From a virus, in IMG/VR virus record IMGVR_UViG_3300035684_000079, positions 1-21,430 of that record: a stretch of 21,430 nt of DNA; one strand, given 5' to 3'. The stretch's first letter is position 1. Every line of letters starts with the position of its first letter. The notes beneath the pieces are model-generated. The model saw nothing but the letters and a program-made list of their open reading frames with translations. It ran no database searches and was not told where the DNA came from. Shown here one piece after another: positions 7,238 to 13,528 of the stretch. Position numbers and translations under genes: made by a program.

Positions 7238-8860
7238 TCACAAGAAGTAGCCGCGACCCGTCCTCTTACGAGGCTTCTTGCCGCGGGTGCGATAGTCGTA
7301 CAAGGCTTCATGACTGAGCAGCAGGGCGGCGTAGAGATCCACTTTTCGCGGGCTTTCGGCGGACTCCTTGCCGAAGCTGACGCCGTAGTTGTTGGTGCGG
7401 CGCCGGGCATTGAGGACGTGCCGGCGTAGGGCGAGGTCGCCGTCGTGGCCGATCTTGCCGTCGATGATGGAGCGCATCAGCCGTTCGTTCGCGCGGGTGA
7501 CGCGCTGCAAGCTCTGGCGCATGTCCCAGGCGATCGGGTTGCGCCCGTCGGACTTGACGACCAGCCCCTCCCCATAGGTCTCCGCCCAGTCCGCGATGCG
7601 GCTCTCCCACAGCGCCACATCGGCGTAGAAGCCCAGCACGGTGAACGCGCGGAAGGCGTCATGGACCGCGGTGTCGACCTGCTCGCGAGGCACTTCCCAG
7701 CCGTCGCCACGCGGCCCGTCGGGGCGCTCCCACAGCCCGAGCACGAAGGCGACGCCGTCCGTGCGTAGAGCAACGAGTCCGGTGGCATCGTCGGTCTTTC
7801 CGCCATCGAACCCGAGCATGATCTCGTCGCCGGGCTTGAGCGTGGCGCCCTCGACGAGCAGCGGTAGCCACTGTTCCGGGCCGAACAGAGCGTCCTCGTC
7901 GGCGACGATCTGGTTGAGCCACATCCGCCGCGAGCGCGCCGCCCCGATGGTGGTGTCCAGCACGGACTGAAGGATCGTCTCGACCCGCAGCCACACGGCG
8001 TCGCCACGGATCTTCGGCAGGACGATGCGCAGCGCCTCGGGCGTCAGCGGGGTCTTCGGGTGCGCCTCGATGCTGTCGTACAGGAAGCCGATGTCGACGG
8101 CGCGGCCTTCGACGATCTTGTCGTAGGCGTCGCGCATCCGTTCGGCGACGGAGTCCTCGCCGGGCAAGAATGCGTTGGTGATGGCGAGGTAGCGGGAGTC
8201 CTTCTTGGTGGCGTTGCCGTCGACCGTCTCGTACATCTTGTCGCCGTTGTTGCCGCGCACCCAGTGGTGCGTCTCGTTCAGGGCGACGAACGTGGACCGG
8301 CCGCCTTCCAGGGCGCGGTAGGAGCTGGTGACGGCTTCGAGGCGTTGCCGGCCGCGGTTGGCGCGGATCAGCTCCGCGCCTTCTTTGATCCCGTAGGTCG
8401 TGATGAAGTGCTTCGACATGAGCCCGGGGAACAGGGTCATGGTGTTGCGGGTCTGGTCCTTGCTCACGGCGGCGACCTGCACCCACGCCTGCGGGTGCGG
8501 CACCCCGACCGGCTCGCCGCGCTCGTCGAAGTGCGAGAAGCGTGACGGGCCAACCAGCTCGACGAGGCACATCACCGCGATCAGCGGGTCCTTGCCCCAG
8601 CCCTTGAGGCGCTGGAGCACGCCCTTGCGGTAGATGAAACGGCCGGTGTCGTCGACCGCGTACCACCAGAGCAGGAAGCGAAGCTGTTCGCGGGTGAAGC
8701 GCCACGGGCCGCCGTCGTCGGCGAGCAGGTACTCGGCGCACCAGCCGGCGATCTGCCAGCCGAGCGTCAGTGGGGGCAGGTACCAGGAGCCGTCGGGGGT
8801 GCGCCGCCAGGTTGGGCCGAAGACAGTCGGCTCCAGGGCCTCGATCTCGGCAGCGTCGAT
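7238..8860 (-). CDS. Terminase large subunit, probable AUC start
   Basis: About 540 residues. The frame is open from a TGA at 8864-8866 to 7238. No ATG, GTG or TTG occurs before GTG 8620, yet the region upstream encodes a typical terminase N-terminus (FGPTWRRTPDGSWYLPPLTL, then PWRFTREQLRFLLWWYAVDD). A GGGAGG box sits 6 nt before ATC 8858-8860, which I take as the start. Numbered from there, the ATPase has a Walker A-like KGWGKD (86-91) and Walker B FVALNE ending at E196. The nuclease has D352 (GFDGGKTDD), D414 (FYAD) and D508 (KVDLY). It pumps DNA through the portal and cuts it. The 50-aa ORF upstream ends 3 nt before the start. Confidence 0.85.
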   Translation of the reverse strand: MDAAEIEALEPTVFGPTWRRTPDGSWYLPPLTLGWQIAGWCAEYLLADDGGPWRFTREQLRFLLWWYAVDDTGRFIYRKGVLQRLKGWGKDPLIAVMCLVELVGPSRFSHFDERGEPVGVPHPQAWVQVAAVSKDQTRNTMTLFPGLMSKHFITTYGIKEGAELIRANRGRQRLEAVTSSYRALEGGRSTFVALNETHHWVRGNNGDKMYETVDGNATKKDSRYLAITNAFLPGEDSVAERMRDAYDKIVEGRAVDIGFLYDSIEAHPKTPLTPEALRIVLPKIRGDAVWLRVETILQSVLDTTIGAARSRRMWLNQIVADEDALFGPEQWLPLLVEGATLKPGDEIMLGFDGGKTDDATGLVALRTDGVAFVLGLWERPDGPRGDGWEVPREQVDTAVHDAFRAFTVLGFYADVALWESRIADWAETYGEGLVVKSDGRNPIAWDMRQSLQRVTRANERLMRSIIDGKIGHDGDLALRRHVLNARRRTNNYGVSFGKESAESPRKVDLYAALLLSHEALYDYRTRGKKPRKRTGRGYFL

Positions 8861-8863
8861 GGG

Positions 8864-9016
8864 TCACCTCCCGGCGGTCGGCGGTCCTCGCCGCCACGGC
8901 GCGGGCCGGTCGTCCGGGCGGGGGCGCAGCGACCGGACCCAGGCGATGAGGGCGTGATCGGTGCAGGTCATGTGGCAGTGACCGAGGCGGCAGGCGCGGC
9001 ACCACAGCCGCGTCAC
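8864..9016 (-). CDS. 50-aa Cys/His-rich small protein between terminase subunits
   Basis: A short gene starting at GTG 9014-9016 in a GTGA overlap with the small terminase stop; its TGA is 3 nt before the large terminase start. The N-terminal third holds C6, C9, H13, C14, H15, C18 and H21, a pattern able to bind a metal; the rest is Arg/Pro-rich. Its role is unknown. The coupling on both sides suggests that its translation also delivers ribosomes to the unusual large terminase start, whether or not the peptide itself has a function. Too short to assign to a family. Confidence 0.5.
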   Translation of the reverse strand: MTRLWCRACRLGHCHMTCTDHALIAWVRSLRPRPDDRPAPWRRGPPTAGR

Positions 9017-9444
9017 GGCGCCACCCCCAGCTCGCGGCGGTAGGACTCGATCGCGACCACCGACGCGGGGGTGGACTCGTCGTCGGGCTCGTTCAGCTCG
9101 ATGCGGACGCGGCGGCGGTCGCCCTCGGCGACGAGCAGACGTTCCATCGCGGAGTAGATGGTTTGGAGCATCTGCCCGGAGCGCTTGGTCGAGTTCTTGT
9201 AGTACGACAGGTCGTCGCAGAGCGAGTAGGCGAGGGCCCAGTCGGACTGCTGGTAGAAGTCGGCCTGTCCGGAGGCGTCGAGGGCGTCCCAGAGCTGCCG
9301 GGCGATCGGGTGCCAGTCCGGATCTGCGTCCGGCACGGCGGTGGGGCGGGCGACGCCTTTGGTGACAGGGACGATGTCGCGGCCCTTGCGCTCGCGGGGG
9401 CGGGCGAGGTCTTCGGAGCGGTTCGGGACGGGGCCACGCGCCAT
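9013..9444 (-). CDS. Terminase small subunit
   Basis: A 143-residue protein beginning MARGPVPNRSEDLARPRERK at ATG 9442-9444, with GGAGG 8 nt upstream; an ATG two codons earlier is too close to that site. The PVPNRSEDLARPRERKGRD N-terminus, followed by DPDWHPIARQLWDAL, SDWALAYSLCDDLSYY and GQMLQTIYSAMERLLV, is highly characteristic of the actinophage small terminase. The protein recognises the packaging site on concatemeric DNA and loads the large subunit. It opens the head module, divergent from the GAF-ANTAR gene, and is separated from the HNH gene by about 2.5 kb of accessory genes. Confidence 0.85.
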   Translation of the reverse strand: MARGPVPNRSEDLARPRERKGRDIVPVTKGVARPTAVPDADPDWHPIARQLWDALDASGQADFYQQSDWALAYSLCDDLSYYKNSTKRSGQMLQTIYSAMERLLVAEGDRRRVRIELNEPDDESTPASVVAIESYRRELGVAP

Positions 9445-9471
9445 CGTCATCACCTCCGCTGGGCAATCAGG

Positions 9472-9511
9472 TTGACAGCGCGGACACATCCGGCGTCTGT
9501 GTCGTCCGCGC
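9472..9511. promoter_or_regulatory. Inverted repeat in the divergent gap upstream of small terminase
   Basis: GCGCGGAC at 9478-9485 and GTCCGCGC at 9504-9511 form an 8-bp perfect inverted repeat, preceded by TTGACA (9472-9477) on the forward strand. No convincing -10 box lies 16-18 nt beyond it. The gap separates two divergent genes, so promoters for both must lie here; this dyad may be an operator or a leader hairpin of the head operon. Confidence 0.3.
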
Positions 9512-9575
9512 TTGAGCGGCATGATCGGGCAGGTGCGCGGGACTTGTCGGCCGGTCCGCAATCGCGCAGCTAGCG

Positions 9576-9640
9576 GTGGCATCGAAGCCACAGCGGTGGG
9601 CATAGGCTGGGTAACTTGGGCGCGGTTCGCGACAGCGCCC
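9576..9640 (+). promoter_or_regulatory. Possible ANTAR-type hexaloop hairpin and downstream stem in the GAF-ANTAR leader
   Basis: GTGGC (9576-9580) and GCCAC (9587-9591) enclose the hexaloop ATCGAA, which matches the A-at-1, G-at-4 loop rule of ANTAR RNA targets. CCAC (9588-9591) can instead pair with GTGG (9596-9599), so the hairpin has a competitor. A GGGCGC/GCGCCC stem (9618-9640) follows before the gene starts at 9707. I did not find a second hexaloop hairpin at the usual spacing, so this is tentative. Confidence 0.25.
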
Positions 9641-9706
9641 TGGCCAGGCCCCGGGCGGTACACCAATCCCGTTCGGGGCCGTCTCGAACGAAGGCGGAGC
9701 AACGGC

Positions 9707-10468
9707 ATGGCAAGCAGCAACGGTGCGAACGCCGGTCACGGCGCAGCGTCGTCGGACGACACGGCCCGCGGCGGAGGAGAAGGCGATGTCGCGCAGAAGC
9801 TGAGCGACTTGGCCCGCGCCTTGCAAGATGAGGACGACGTTGAGAGCACACTTCAGGCCATTACAAAGGCTGCGGTCGGCACGATCCCGGGCGCCCAGTA
9901 CGCCGCCATTTCAGTGGTGGAGCGCCGCCGTGAAGTTCATACGCGGGCCGGAACTGCCGACGTGGTCTTCAAGATCGACCAAGCACAGTACGACGCTGGC
10001 GAGGGTCCCTGCCTGAGCGCCGTATACGAACAGCCGACGGTGAGGCTGCCGGACATGGCAAGCGAGGAGCGGTGGCCTGATTTCACGCGTCGCGCCGCCG
10101 ATCTTGGCGTGTTGAGCATGTTGTCCTTCCAGCTTTATGTCCAGGGAGACAGCCTTGGCGCACTAAACCTCTACTCCGCCGAGAAAGACGCATTCAGCGA
10201 CGAATCGGGGCACATCGGATTGCTGTTCGCGTCTCACGCCGCCGTGGCGATGGTGGGTGCTCAACAACAGGAGCACATGAATAAGGCCATTCGTGCGCGT
10301 GATGTCATCGGACAGGCAAAGGGCATCTTGATGGAGCGATACAAGGTGACAGCCGATCAGGCGTTCACCCTGCTGGCCCAGGTCAGCCAGCAAACCAACA
10401 CCAAGCTTGTCGACATCGCGAGGTCGCTAGCTGACACCGGGCACCTCCGCAAAATCCCGCGTAGCTAG
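9707..10468 (+). CDS. GAF-ANTAR domain protein, putative RNA-binding antiterminator
   Basis: A 253-residue protein starting at ATG 9707 with GGCGGAG about 7 nt upstream. Residues 1-28 are a Gly/Ser-rich tail; about 33-185 form a GAF sensor domain (SDLARALQDEDDVESTLQAI, then ISVVERRREVHTRA and DAGEGPCLSAV); about 192-246 form an ANTAR domain with RDVIGQAKGILMERY, the conserved RNA-binding helix. ANTAR proteins bind paired hexaloop hairpins in mRNA leaders and prevent termination. GAF-ANTAR proteins are common in actinobacterial chromosomes but unexpected beside a phage small terminase. It could be host-derived cargo or a regulator of phage transcription. The ligand of the GAF domain is unknown. 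Confidence 0.85.
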   Translation: MASSNGANAGHGAASSDDTARGGGEGDVAQKLSDLARALQDEDDVESTLQAITKAAVGTIPGAQYAAISVVERRREVHTRAGTADVVFKIDQAQYDAGEGPCLSAVYEQPTVRLPDMASEERWPDFTRRAADLGVLSMLSFQLYVQGDSLGALNLYSAEKDAFSDESGHIGLLFASHAAVAMVGAQQQEHMNKAIRARDVIGQAKGILMERYKVTADQAFTLLAQVSQQTNTKLVDIARSLADTGHLRKIPRS

Positions 10469-10492
10469 CACATCTCAACCCTGGACAGCGCG

Positions 10493-10521
10493 TTATCCAC
10501 AGGCCGGCCGAGTTATCCACA
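10493..10521 (+). repeat. Two TTATCCACA boxes, 20 bp apart
   Basis: TTATCCACAGG occurs at 10493 and again at 10513, in direct orientation with a 20-bp period (about two helical turns). The first nine bases match the DnaA box exactly. They lie in the convergent gap between the GAF-ANTAR gene and a reverse membrane protein gene. Two boxes alone do not make an origin; binding by host DnaA is plausible. Confidence 0.5.
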
Positions 10522-10678
10522 GGGTTGAATCAGTCCCGTTGAATAGCGGTGGTAGATCGGTAATGCTCTGCACGTCGGCGAGGACACTCCCTCACGGCGC
10601 CGGCCACAGCGAACGCAGGTGGGGCGCGGTGAGCAGCAGCGCCACCGACGCGCAGCGGGCGGCCCCATCGGAGAAGCC

Positions 10679-10713
10679 GCCCGCCTAGCGAATGGTCACG
10701 AGGTCCGGCGGGC
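10679..10713 (-). terminator. Hairpin terminator after the reverse membrane protein gene
   Basis: GCCCGCC at 10679-10685 pairs with GGCGGGC at 10707-10713 (7 bp, 21-nt loop). In the reverse transcript the stem begins directly after the TAA stop and is followed by GGCUUCUCC. It lies between two convergent genes. The rest of the gap (10469-10678) holds only the DnaA-like boxes. Confidence 0.45.
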
Positions 10714-11196
10714 TTACTTGCCGATCACGAGAGCGATGATCCCGGTGCTCGCCTGGATGATCGCGAAGACCAGCGCCCACAGGGCGATCCGCACCTCTCG
10801 CGTCATCCTCGTACCCGGGGCCAGTGATTCTGGCTGCGCGGGGGACGATGCACCAGACGCCGACGGTGCTGGCACCACCGGCATGGGCATCGGCGCGAAT
10901 GATGGCGGCACGACATGAAGTCGGTAGAACCATGGGTCGAGCAGGGGTGCCGCGCCGAGGTGGCGTAGCCAGGCCCACGGCTTCTTCCACTTGTGGTGCT
11001 TGTCGCAGCCCAGGATGACCTTGGAGTCGTTAGGGCACGGTCGCTTGGTGGTCTTGCCGATCACCAAGCACTTCGCCTTGACCTTGAAGCCCAGCCGGTA
11101 ACACACATAGCCGCAGGCACATGCCAGCAGGAGCAAGATGAGCCCGATGTTCTCCCAGACAGTGTTCTGCTGCACGGGCACCTGATCGACAGCCAT
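10714..11196 (-). CDS. Two-helix membrane protein with Cys/His cluster, unknown function
   Basis: A 160-residue protein from ATG 11194-11196; GTG three codons earlier is an alternative, and no strong ribosome binding site is seen. One membrane segment lies at about 15-35 (IGLILLLLACACGYVCYRLGF) and another at about 137-158 near the C-terminus. Between them, C43, C54, C64, H67 and H68 form a probable metal site of the type C-x10-C-x9-C-x2-HH, followed by Trp-rich and Pro-rich linkers. If both ends cross the membrane, the cluster faces one side as a loop. The small size and accessory position would fit a superinfection or host-interaction role, but nothing shows this directly. Confidence 0.6.
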   Translation of the reverse strand: MAVDQVPVQQNTVWENIGLILLLLACACGYVCYRLGFKVKAKCLVIGKTTKRPCPNDSKVILGCDKHHKWKKPWAWLRHLGAAPLLDPWFYRLHVVPPSFAPMPMPVVPAPSASGASSPAQPESLAPGTRMTREVRIALWALVFAIIQASTGIIALVIGK

Positions 11197-11272
11197 GACG
11201 AGCACGAGTATCGAGGTTACGCCACGCGCACAACACGCTGCGCTACGTGAATGGCTCTCACTCCCTCACTCA

Positions 11273-11545
11273 TCACCACACGCTGAAGACGATGTGCGGG
11301 ACGAACCAGACGACGAAGCCGACGAGTGCGGCGACGAAGCCGAGCGCTCCCCAAGTGCGCCAGGTCCGGTCGGTGCCGAGCCAGCGGCGGGTGTTCTCGC
11401 TGAGCGTGTCGCCGGGTCGCCGGTTGACCAGGCCAATGATCTCCAGGACGGCGAACGAGACGGCGGCCAGCAGGAGCCAGATGGCCCAGATGCGGCCCCA
11501 CAGTCGCTGCCGCCGGTTCAGCGGTAGGCGGTCGTCGGTGTTCAT
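11273..11545 (-). CDS. Small two-helix membrane protein, unknown function
   Basis: A 90-residue protein from ATG 11543-11545 with GGGAGG 5 nt upstream. A basic N-terminus (RRQRLWGRIW) precedes a membrane segment at about 19-40; a loop with RRPGDTLSENTRRWLG follows; a second segment spans about 66-87. The loop motif is one I associate with small membrane proteins common in actinobacterial phages, whose function is not known. It lies 76 nt upstream of the other reverse membrane protein and is probably co-transcribed with it. A holin is possible by topology, but no lysin is nearby. Confidence 0.65.
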   Translation of the reverse strand: MNTDDRLPLNRRQRLWGRIWAIWLLLAAVSFAVLEIIGLVNRRPGDTLSENTRRWLGTDRTWRTWGALGFVAALVGFVVWFVPHIVFSVW

Positions 11546-11572
11546 GGCGGCCTCCCGGGTCGTCAACGTCGC

Positions 11573-11609
11573 GGCGCCCTCGCCGCTGGTGGAACGGGTG
11601 AAGGGCGCC
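11573..11609. repeat. Hairpin repeat R1, left of the glycine-zipper gene
   Basis: GGCGCCCT (11573-11580) pairs with AGGGCGCC (11602-11609) around a 21-nt loop. Sequence and layout match repeat R2 at 11914-11947: both read GCGCCCTCGCC, then a GCTGG-GGAACGGG core, then AGGGCGC. It lies between two divergent gene starts. Confidence 0.6.
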
Positions 11610-11671
11610 CAGCGAAGGTGCGCCGGCCCAGGGTCAGGCGGCCGTCAGGCTTTATGCCTTCGCTTCCGGTC

Positions 11672-11690
11672 GGTCAGGTTTGGTCTGACC
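11672..11690. promoter_or_regulatory. Dyad upstream of the glycine-zipper gene
   Basis: GGTCAG (11672-11677) and CTGACC (11685-11690) form a 6-bp perfect inverted repeat with a 7-nt spacer, 28 nt before the start codon at 11719. It may be an operator or a leader hairpin. No well-spaced -35/-10 pair is obvious around it. Confidence 0.35.
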
Positions 11691-11718
11691 TGGAACACTC
11701 GACCAGGAGGAGGCATCG

Positions 11719-11907
11719 ATGAATAAGACGAAGCAGAACAACCTCGGGCTAGGCATCGCTCTCGGCACGAGCGTGGGTGTCGTGCTCGGTGTCTTGGTCT
11801 TCGACAACCTCGCCCTGGGGCTCGCGGCTGGCATTGGAGTTGGTACAGCCCTCGGCGCCGGTCTTGGCGGTATCAAGAAGCCCAAAGCGGAGAGCGCCGA
11901 GGAGTGA
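11719..11907 (+). CDS. 62-aa glycine-zipper membrane peptide
   Basis: Starts at ATG 11719 behind a very strong AGGAGGAGG site. After a polar, basic N-terminus (MNKTKQNN) come two hydrophobic, Gly-rich stretches at about 10-28 and 31-51, with repeated GxxxG spacing, joined by a short FDN turn, and a charged tail (KKPKAESAEE). This is a helical hairpin of the glycine-zipper kind, able to oligomerise in membranes. The flanking hairpin repeats R1 and R2 and the lone forward orientation mark it as a separate cassette. A pore-forming toxin, a holin-like peptide or a membrane-targeted exclusion peptide are all possible; I cannot choose. Confidence 0.65.
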   Translation: MNKTKQNNLGLGIALGTSVGVVLGVLVFDNLALGLAAGIGVGTALGAGLGGIKKPKAESAEE

Positions 11908-11913
11908 GGCGGA

Positions 11914-11947
11914 GCGCCCTCGCCCGCTGGCGGAACGGGCAGGGCGC
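11914..11947. repeat. Hairpin repeat R2, right of the glycine-zipper gene
   Basis: GCGCCCT (11914-11920) pairs with AGGGCGC (11941-11947); inside it GCCCG (11922-11926) pairs with CGGGC (11936-11940) around a 9-nt loop. It starts 6 nt after the peptide stop codon and probably terminates that transcript. It is a near copy of R1. Confidence 0.65.
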
Positions 11948-11949
11948 AA

Positions 11950-11993
11950 CCGGAGCGGGCGCACAGCGCATCGCTGTGCTGCACCGGCTCCGG
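11950..11993. terminator. Nested hairpin between convergent genes
   Basis: GCACAGCG (11961-11968) pairs with CGCTGTGC (11972-11979) around CAT, and an outer CCGGAGC/GCTCCGG stem (11950-11956 with 11987-11993) encloses it. It lies 9 nt before the stop of the reverse HNH gene and 43 nt after the forward peptide gene, as expected for a bidirectional terminator. With R2 it forms a double barrier. Confidence 0.6.
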
Positions 11994-12002
11994 GGTGGCG
12001 CG

Positions 12003-12317
12003 TCAGACGAGACCGGGGTGGATCTCGGAGCGCCGGTACTTCCTGTCGTTGCGCCGCCAGTTCGCGGCGCGTGCTGCGGCTCCCTCGCGGGCCGACTTCC
12101 GGTCGTGATGCCACTCGCAGACCGATCGAAGGTTGGAGTCTGAGTGGTCATTACCGGGTCGGATGTGGTCCACGTCGGTGGCCGGCTCGCTGCACCGCTT
12201 TCCGTAGGGGTCGCGGACGACGCAGCGATGTCCGTCTCGGCGCAGGATGCGCCGACGGATGGACGGCCAGTTGGGCGGTAAGTCGTGGCGGCGGTCGGAG
12301 CCAGCCCAGCCGGGCAT
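12003..12317 (-). CDS. HNH endonuclease
   Basis: A 104-residue protein from ATG 12315-12317 (MPGWAGSDRRHDLP) with GAGGTG 6 nt upstream. LPPNWPSIRRRILRRDGHRC leads into the HNH core: C32, C42, the D50-H51 pair of VDHI, N62, C67 and H70-H71 (CEWHH). The cysteines fit a structural zinc site, and VDHI...SN...HH is the metal-dependent nuclease motif. Phage HNH proteins of this type work with terminase during cleavage and packaging and usually lie next to the small terminase gene. Here about 2.5 kb of accessory genes separates them, on the same strand. Confidence 0.85.
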   Translation of the reverse strand: MPGWAGSDRRHDLPPNWPSIRRRILRRDGHRCVVRDPYGKRCSEPATDVDHIRPGNDHSDSNLRSVCEWHHDRKSAREGAAARAANWRRNDRKYRRSEIHPGLV

Positions 12318-12337
12318 CGGCACCACCTCGCCGTCGG

Positions 12338-12604
12338 TCAGCGTGGCGGCCGGTTCAGGCGATGCGCCATGCGGTCGTAGGTCCGCCGCTTATCCACCAT
12401 GCTGTTCAACGCGGCCTGGAGGCCGAGGATGATCTGCACGTCCTCGCGGCTCCAGGGCGCCGGGTCACGGTTGTGCTCCAGGAGTCGCGGGGGCGTAGCG
12501 ATCCACGCCATCAGCGCCTGCTGGAACTCGCGGGTCGCTCCGATGGCGGCCGTCCGTGCCTGACGCAGCTCGCGCGTCGGATCGGTGTGCCCCACGAGCA
12601 GCAC
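12338..12604 (-). CDS. 88-aa helical protein, unknown function
   Basis: Frame from GTG 12602-12604 (alternative GTG 12593-12595) to TGA before the HNH gene; only 20 nt separate the two, so they are probably one transcript. The protein is helical and charged: RELRQARTAAIGATREFQQAL, then WSREDVQIILGLQAALNSMV and a basic end. It has no recognisable domain. No ribosome binding site precedes the start, but a perfect 16-bp palindrome ends 3 nt upstream, so the message may be leaderless and controlled by a protein binding there. A small DNA-binding or regulatory role is possible but not shown. Confidence 0.5.
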   Translation of the reverse strand: MLLVGHTDPTRELRQARTAAIGATREFQQALMAWIATPPRLLEHNRDPAPWSREDVQIILGLQAALNSMVDKRRTYDRMAHRLNRPPR

Positions 12605-12606
12605 TG

Positions 12607-12622
12607 TAGTACAGGTGTACTA
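12607..12622. promoter_or_regulatory. Perfect 16-bp palindromic operator
   Basis: TAGTACA and TGTACTA flank a GG spacer, giving a perfect 7+2+7 dyad 3 nt from the start of the reverse 88-aa gene. It shares GGTGTACT with the GTGTACTTTGAYYCG repeats of the forward operon. A site overlapping or touching a promoter at this position would control the 88-aa/HNH transcript. Confidence 0.55.
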
Positions 12623-13150
12623 AGCGCGTGCAGGTCGGGAAGCCCCACAGGCAGTGCAGCGACGTCACAACCCCTAAGCGGCTCCAGCAAGCGGGCTCGC
12701 CGGCAACCGCTTGCGGCCCCTCCGGGGCCCATCAGTGTCACCTCACGGCTGACGGCAGAAGCAGCGAATCATGTCGCCTTGATGGCCCCTCCGGGGCCTT
12801 ATCGGCGTTGCAGCTTAACGCTTACAGTATTAATACGGTTTCAGGAGCGAGTTTTGTAGAGAGATGCAGCGATGACCTATATCACACCCTCATAATGGAC
12901 GCATTCAGAGCGACCTCGAAACCGTGGCAGAATGCTAGCTGCTAACACTTGGCGGTCTCTTACGCGATATATAAGGGGTCATACCCCCGCCACCCCCTTG
13001 CCGGTGGAAGCGAACCGTCAACACGGGTACGCAACGCGTATCACTGCACCGCGCCCAAGCTGCGCAAACGCTCGTCACAGCACGTCCACGGAACGGCTTC
13101 CCGCAGGGCCGGGAACGGGGCCCGGGGAAGCGCACAACGCGACGCAGTGA

Positions 13151-13312
13151 CGCATTCCCGCAGGCCACGCGGCAATTTGCGATCCGGACTTGCGGAATGC
13201 GCGGCACATGGCCTAGCGTTTGTCCCGTCACCGCAACACAGCAACACAGCGGAGGCGAAAGACAAACCGCGAAAGCGGGCTAGCGAACCGATTAGCGAAT
13301 GCGCTACGGTTC
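13151..13312 (+). ncRNA. Cluster of stable stems, possible structured RNA or origin hairpins
   Basis: Three stems lie in 160 nt. CGCATTCCCGCA (13151-13162) pairs with TGCGGAATGCG (13191-13201), 11 bp with one bulge. CCGC-GAAA-GCGG (13267-13278) contains the exceptionally stable GCGAAAGC mini-hairpin. GAACCG plus TAGCG (13285-13297) pairs with CGCTA plus CGGTTC (13302-13312), 11 bp with a 2-nt bulge and an AATG loop. Such density is unusual outside the ribozyme gaps. Whether it acts as RNA or DNA, and on which strand, is unknown. Confidence 0.35.
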
Positions 13313-13528
13313 ATCGCAGAACGAATCGCAACGCAAGGCAGTGAGCACCTACGCCATACCGGGTGCGAACGGCGCGGACGGCAACGGACCGGCTGCCACG
13401 CAAGCGAGACGGACGACGCGAACCACGGCCCGCGCAGCGGGACAGCACCACAGCAGTACGCATCACAGCACCACCGAGACAGCGGGCGGCCGGTAGGCCG
13501 TACGGCGGCGGGCGGCCCCTTGGCGGGG

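Noticed and set aside
7659-9005. 448-codon reverse frame opposite in phase to the large terminase
   Set aside because: Arg/Pro-rich shadow; the terminase frame carries Walker and nuclease motifs.
9472-9477. TTGACA as a strong forward promoter for the GAF-ANTAR gene
   Set aside because: No -10 box of the form TANNNT at 16-18 nt; left only as part of the regulatory gap.
12715-12798. Two copies of the hairpin GGCCCC-TCC-GGGGCC taken as a CRISPR or mobile element
   Set aside because: Only two 15-nt copies, no regular spacer series and no associated genes; they are more likely simple terminators or chance palindromes.
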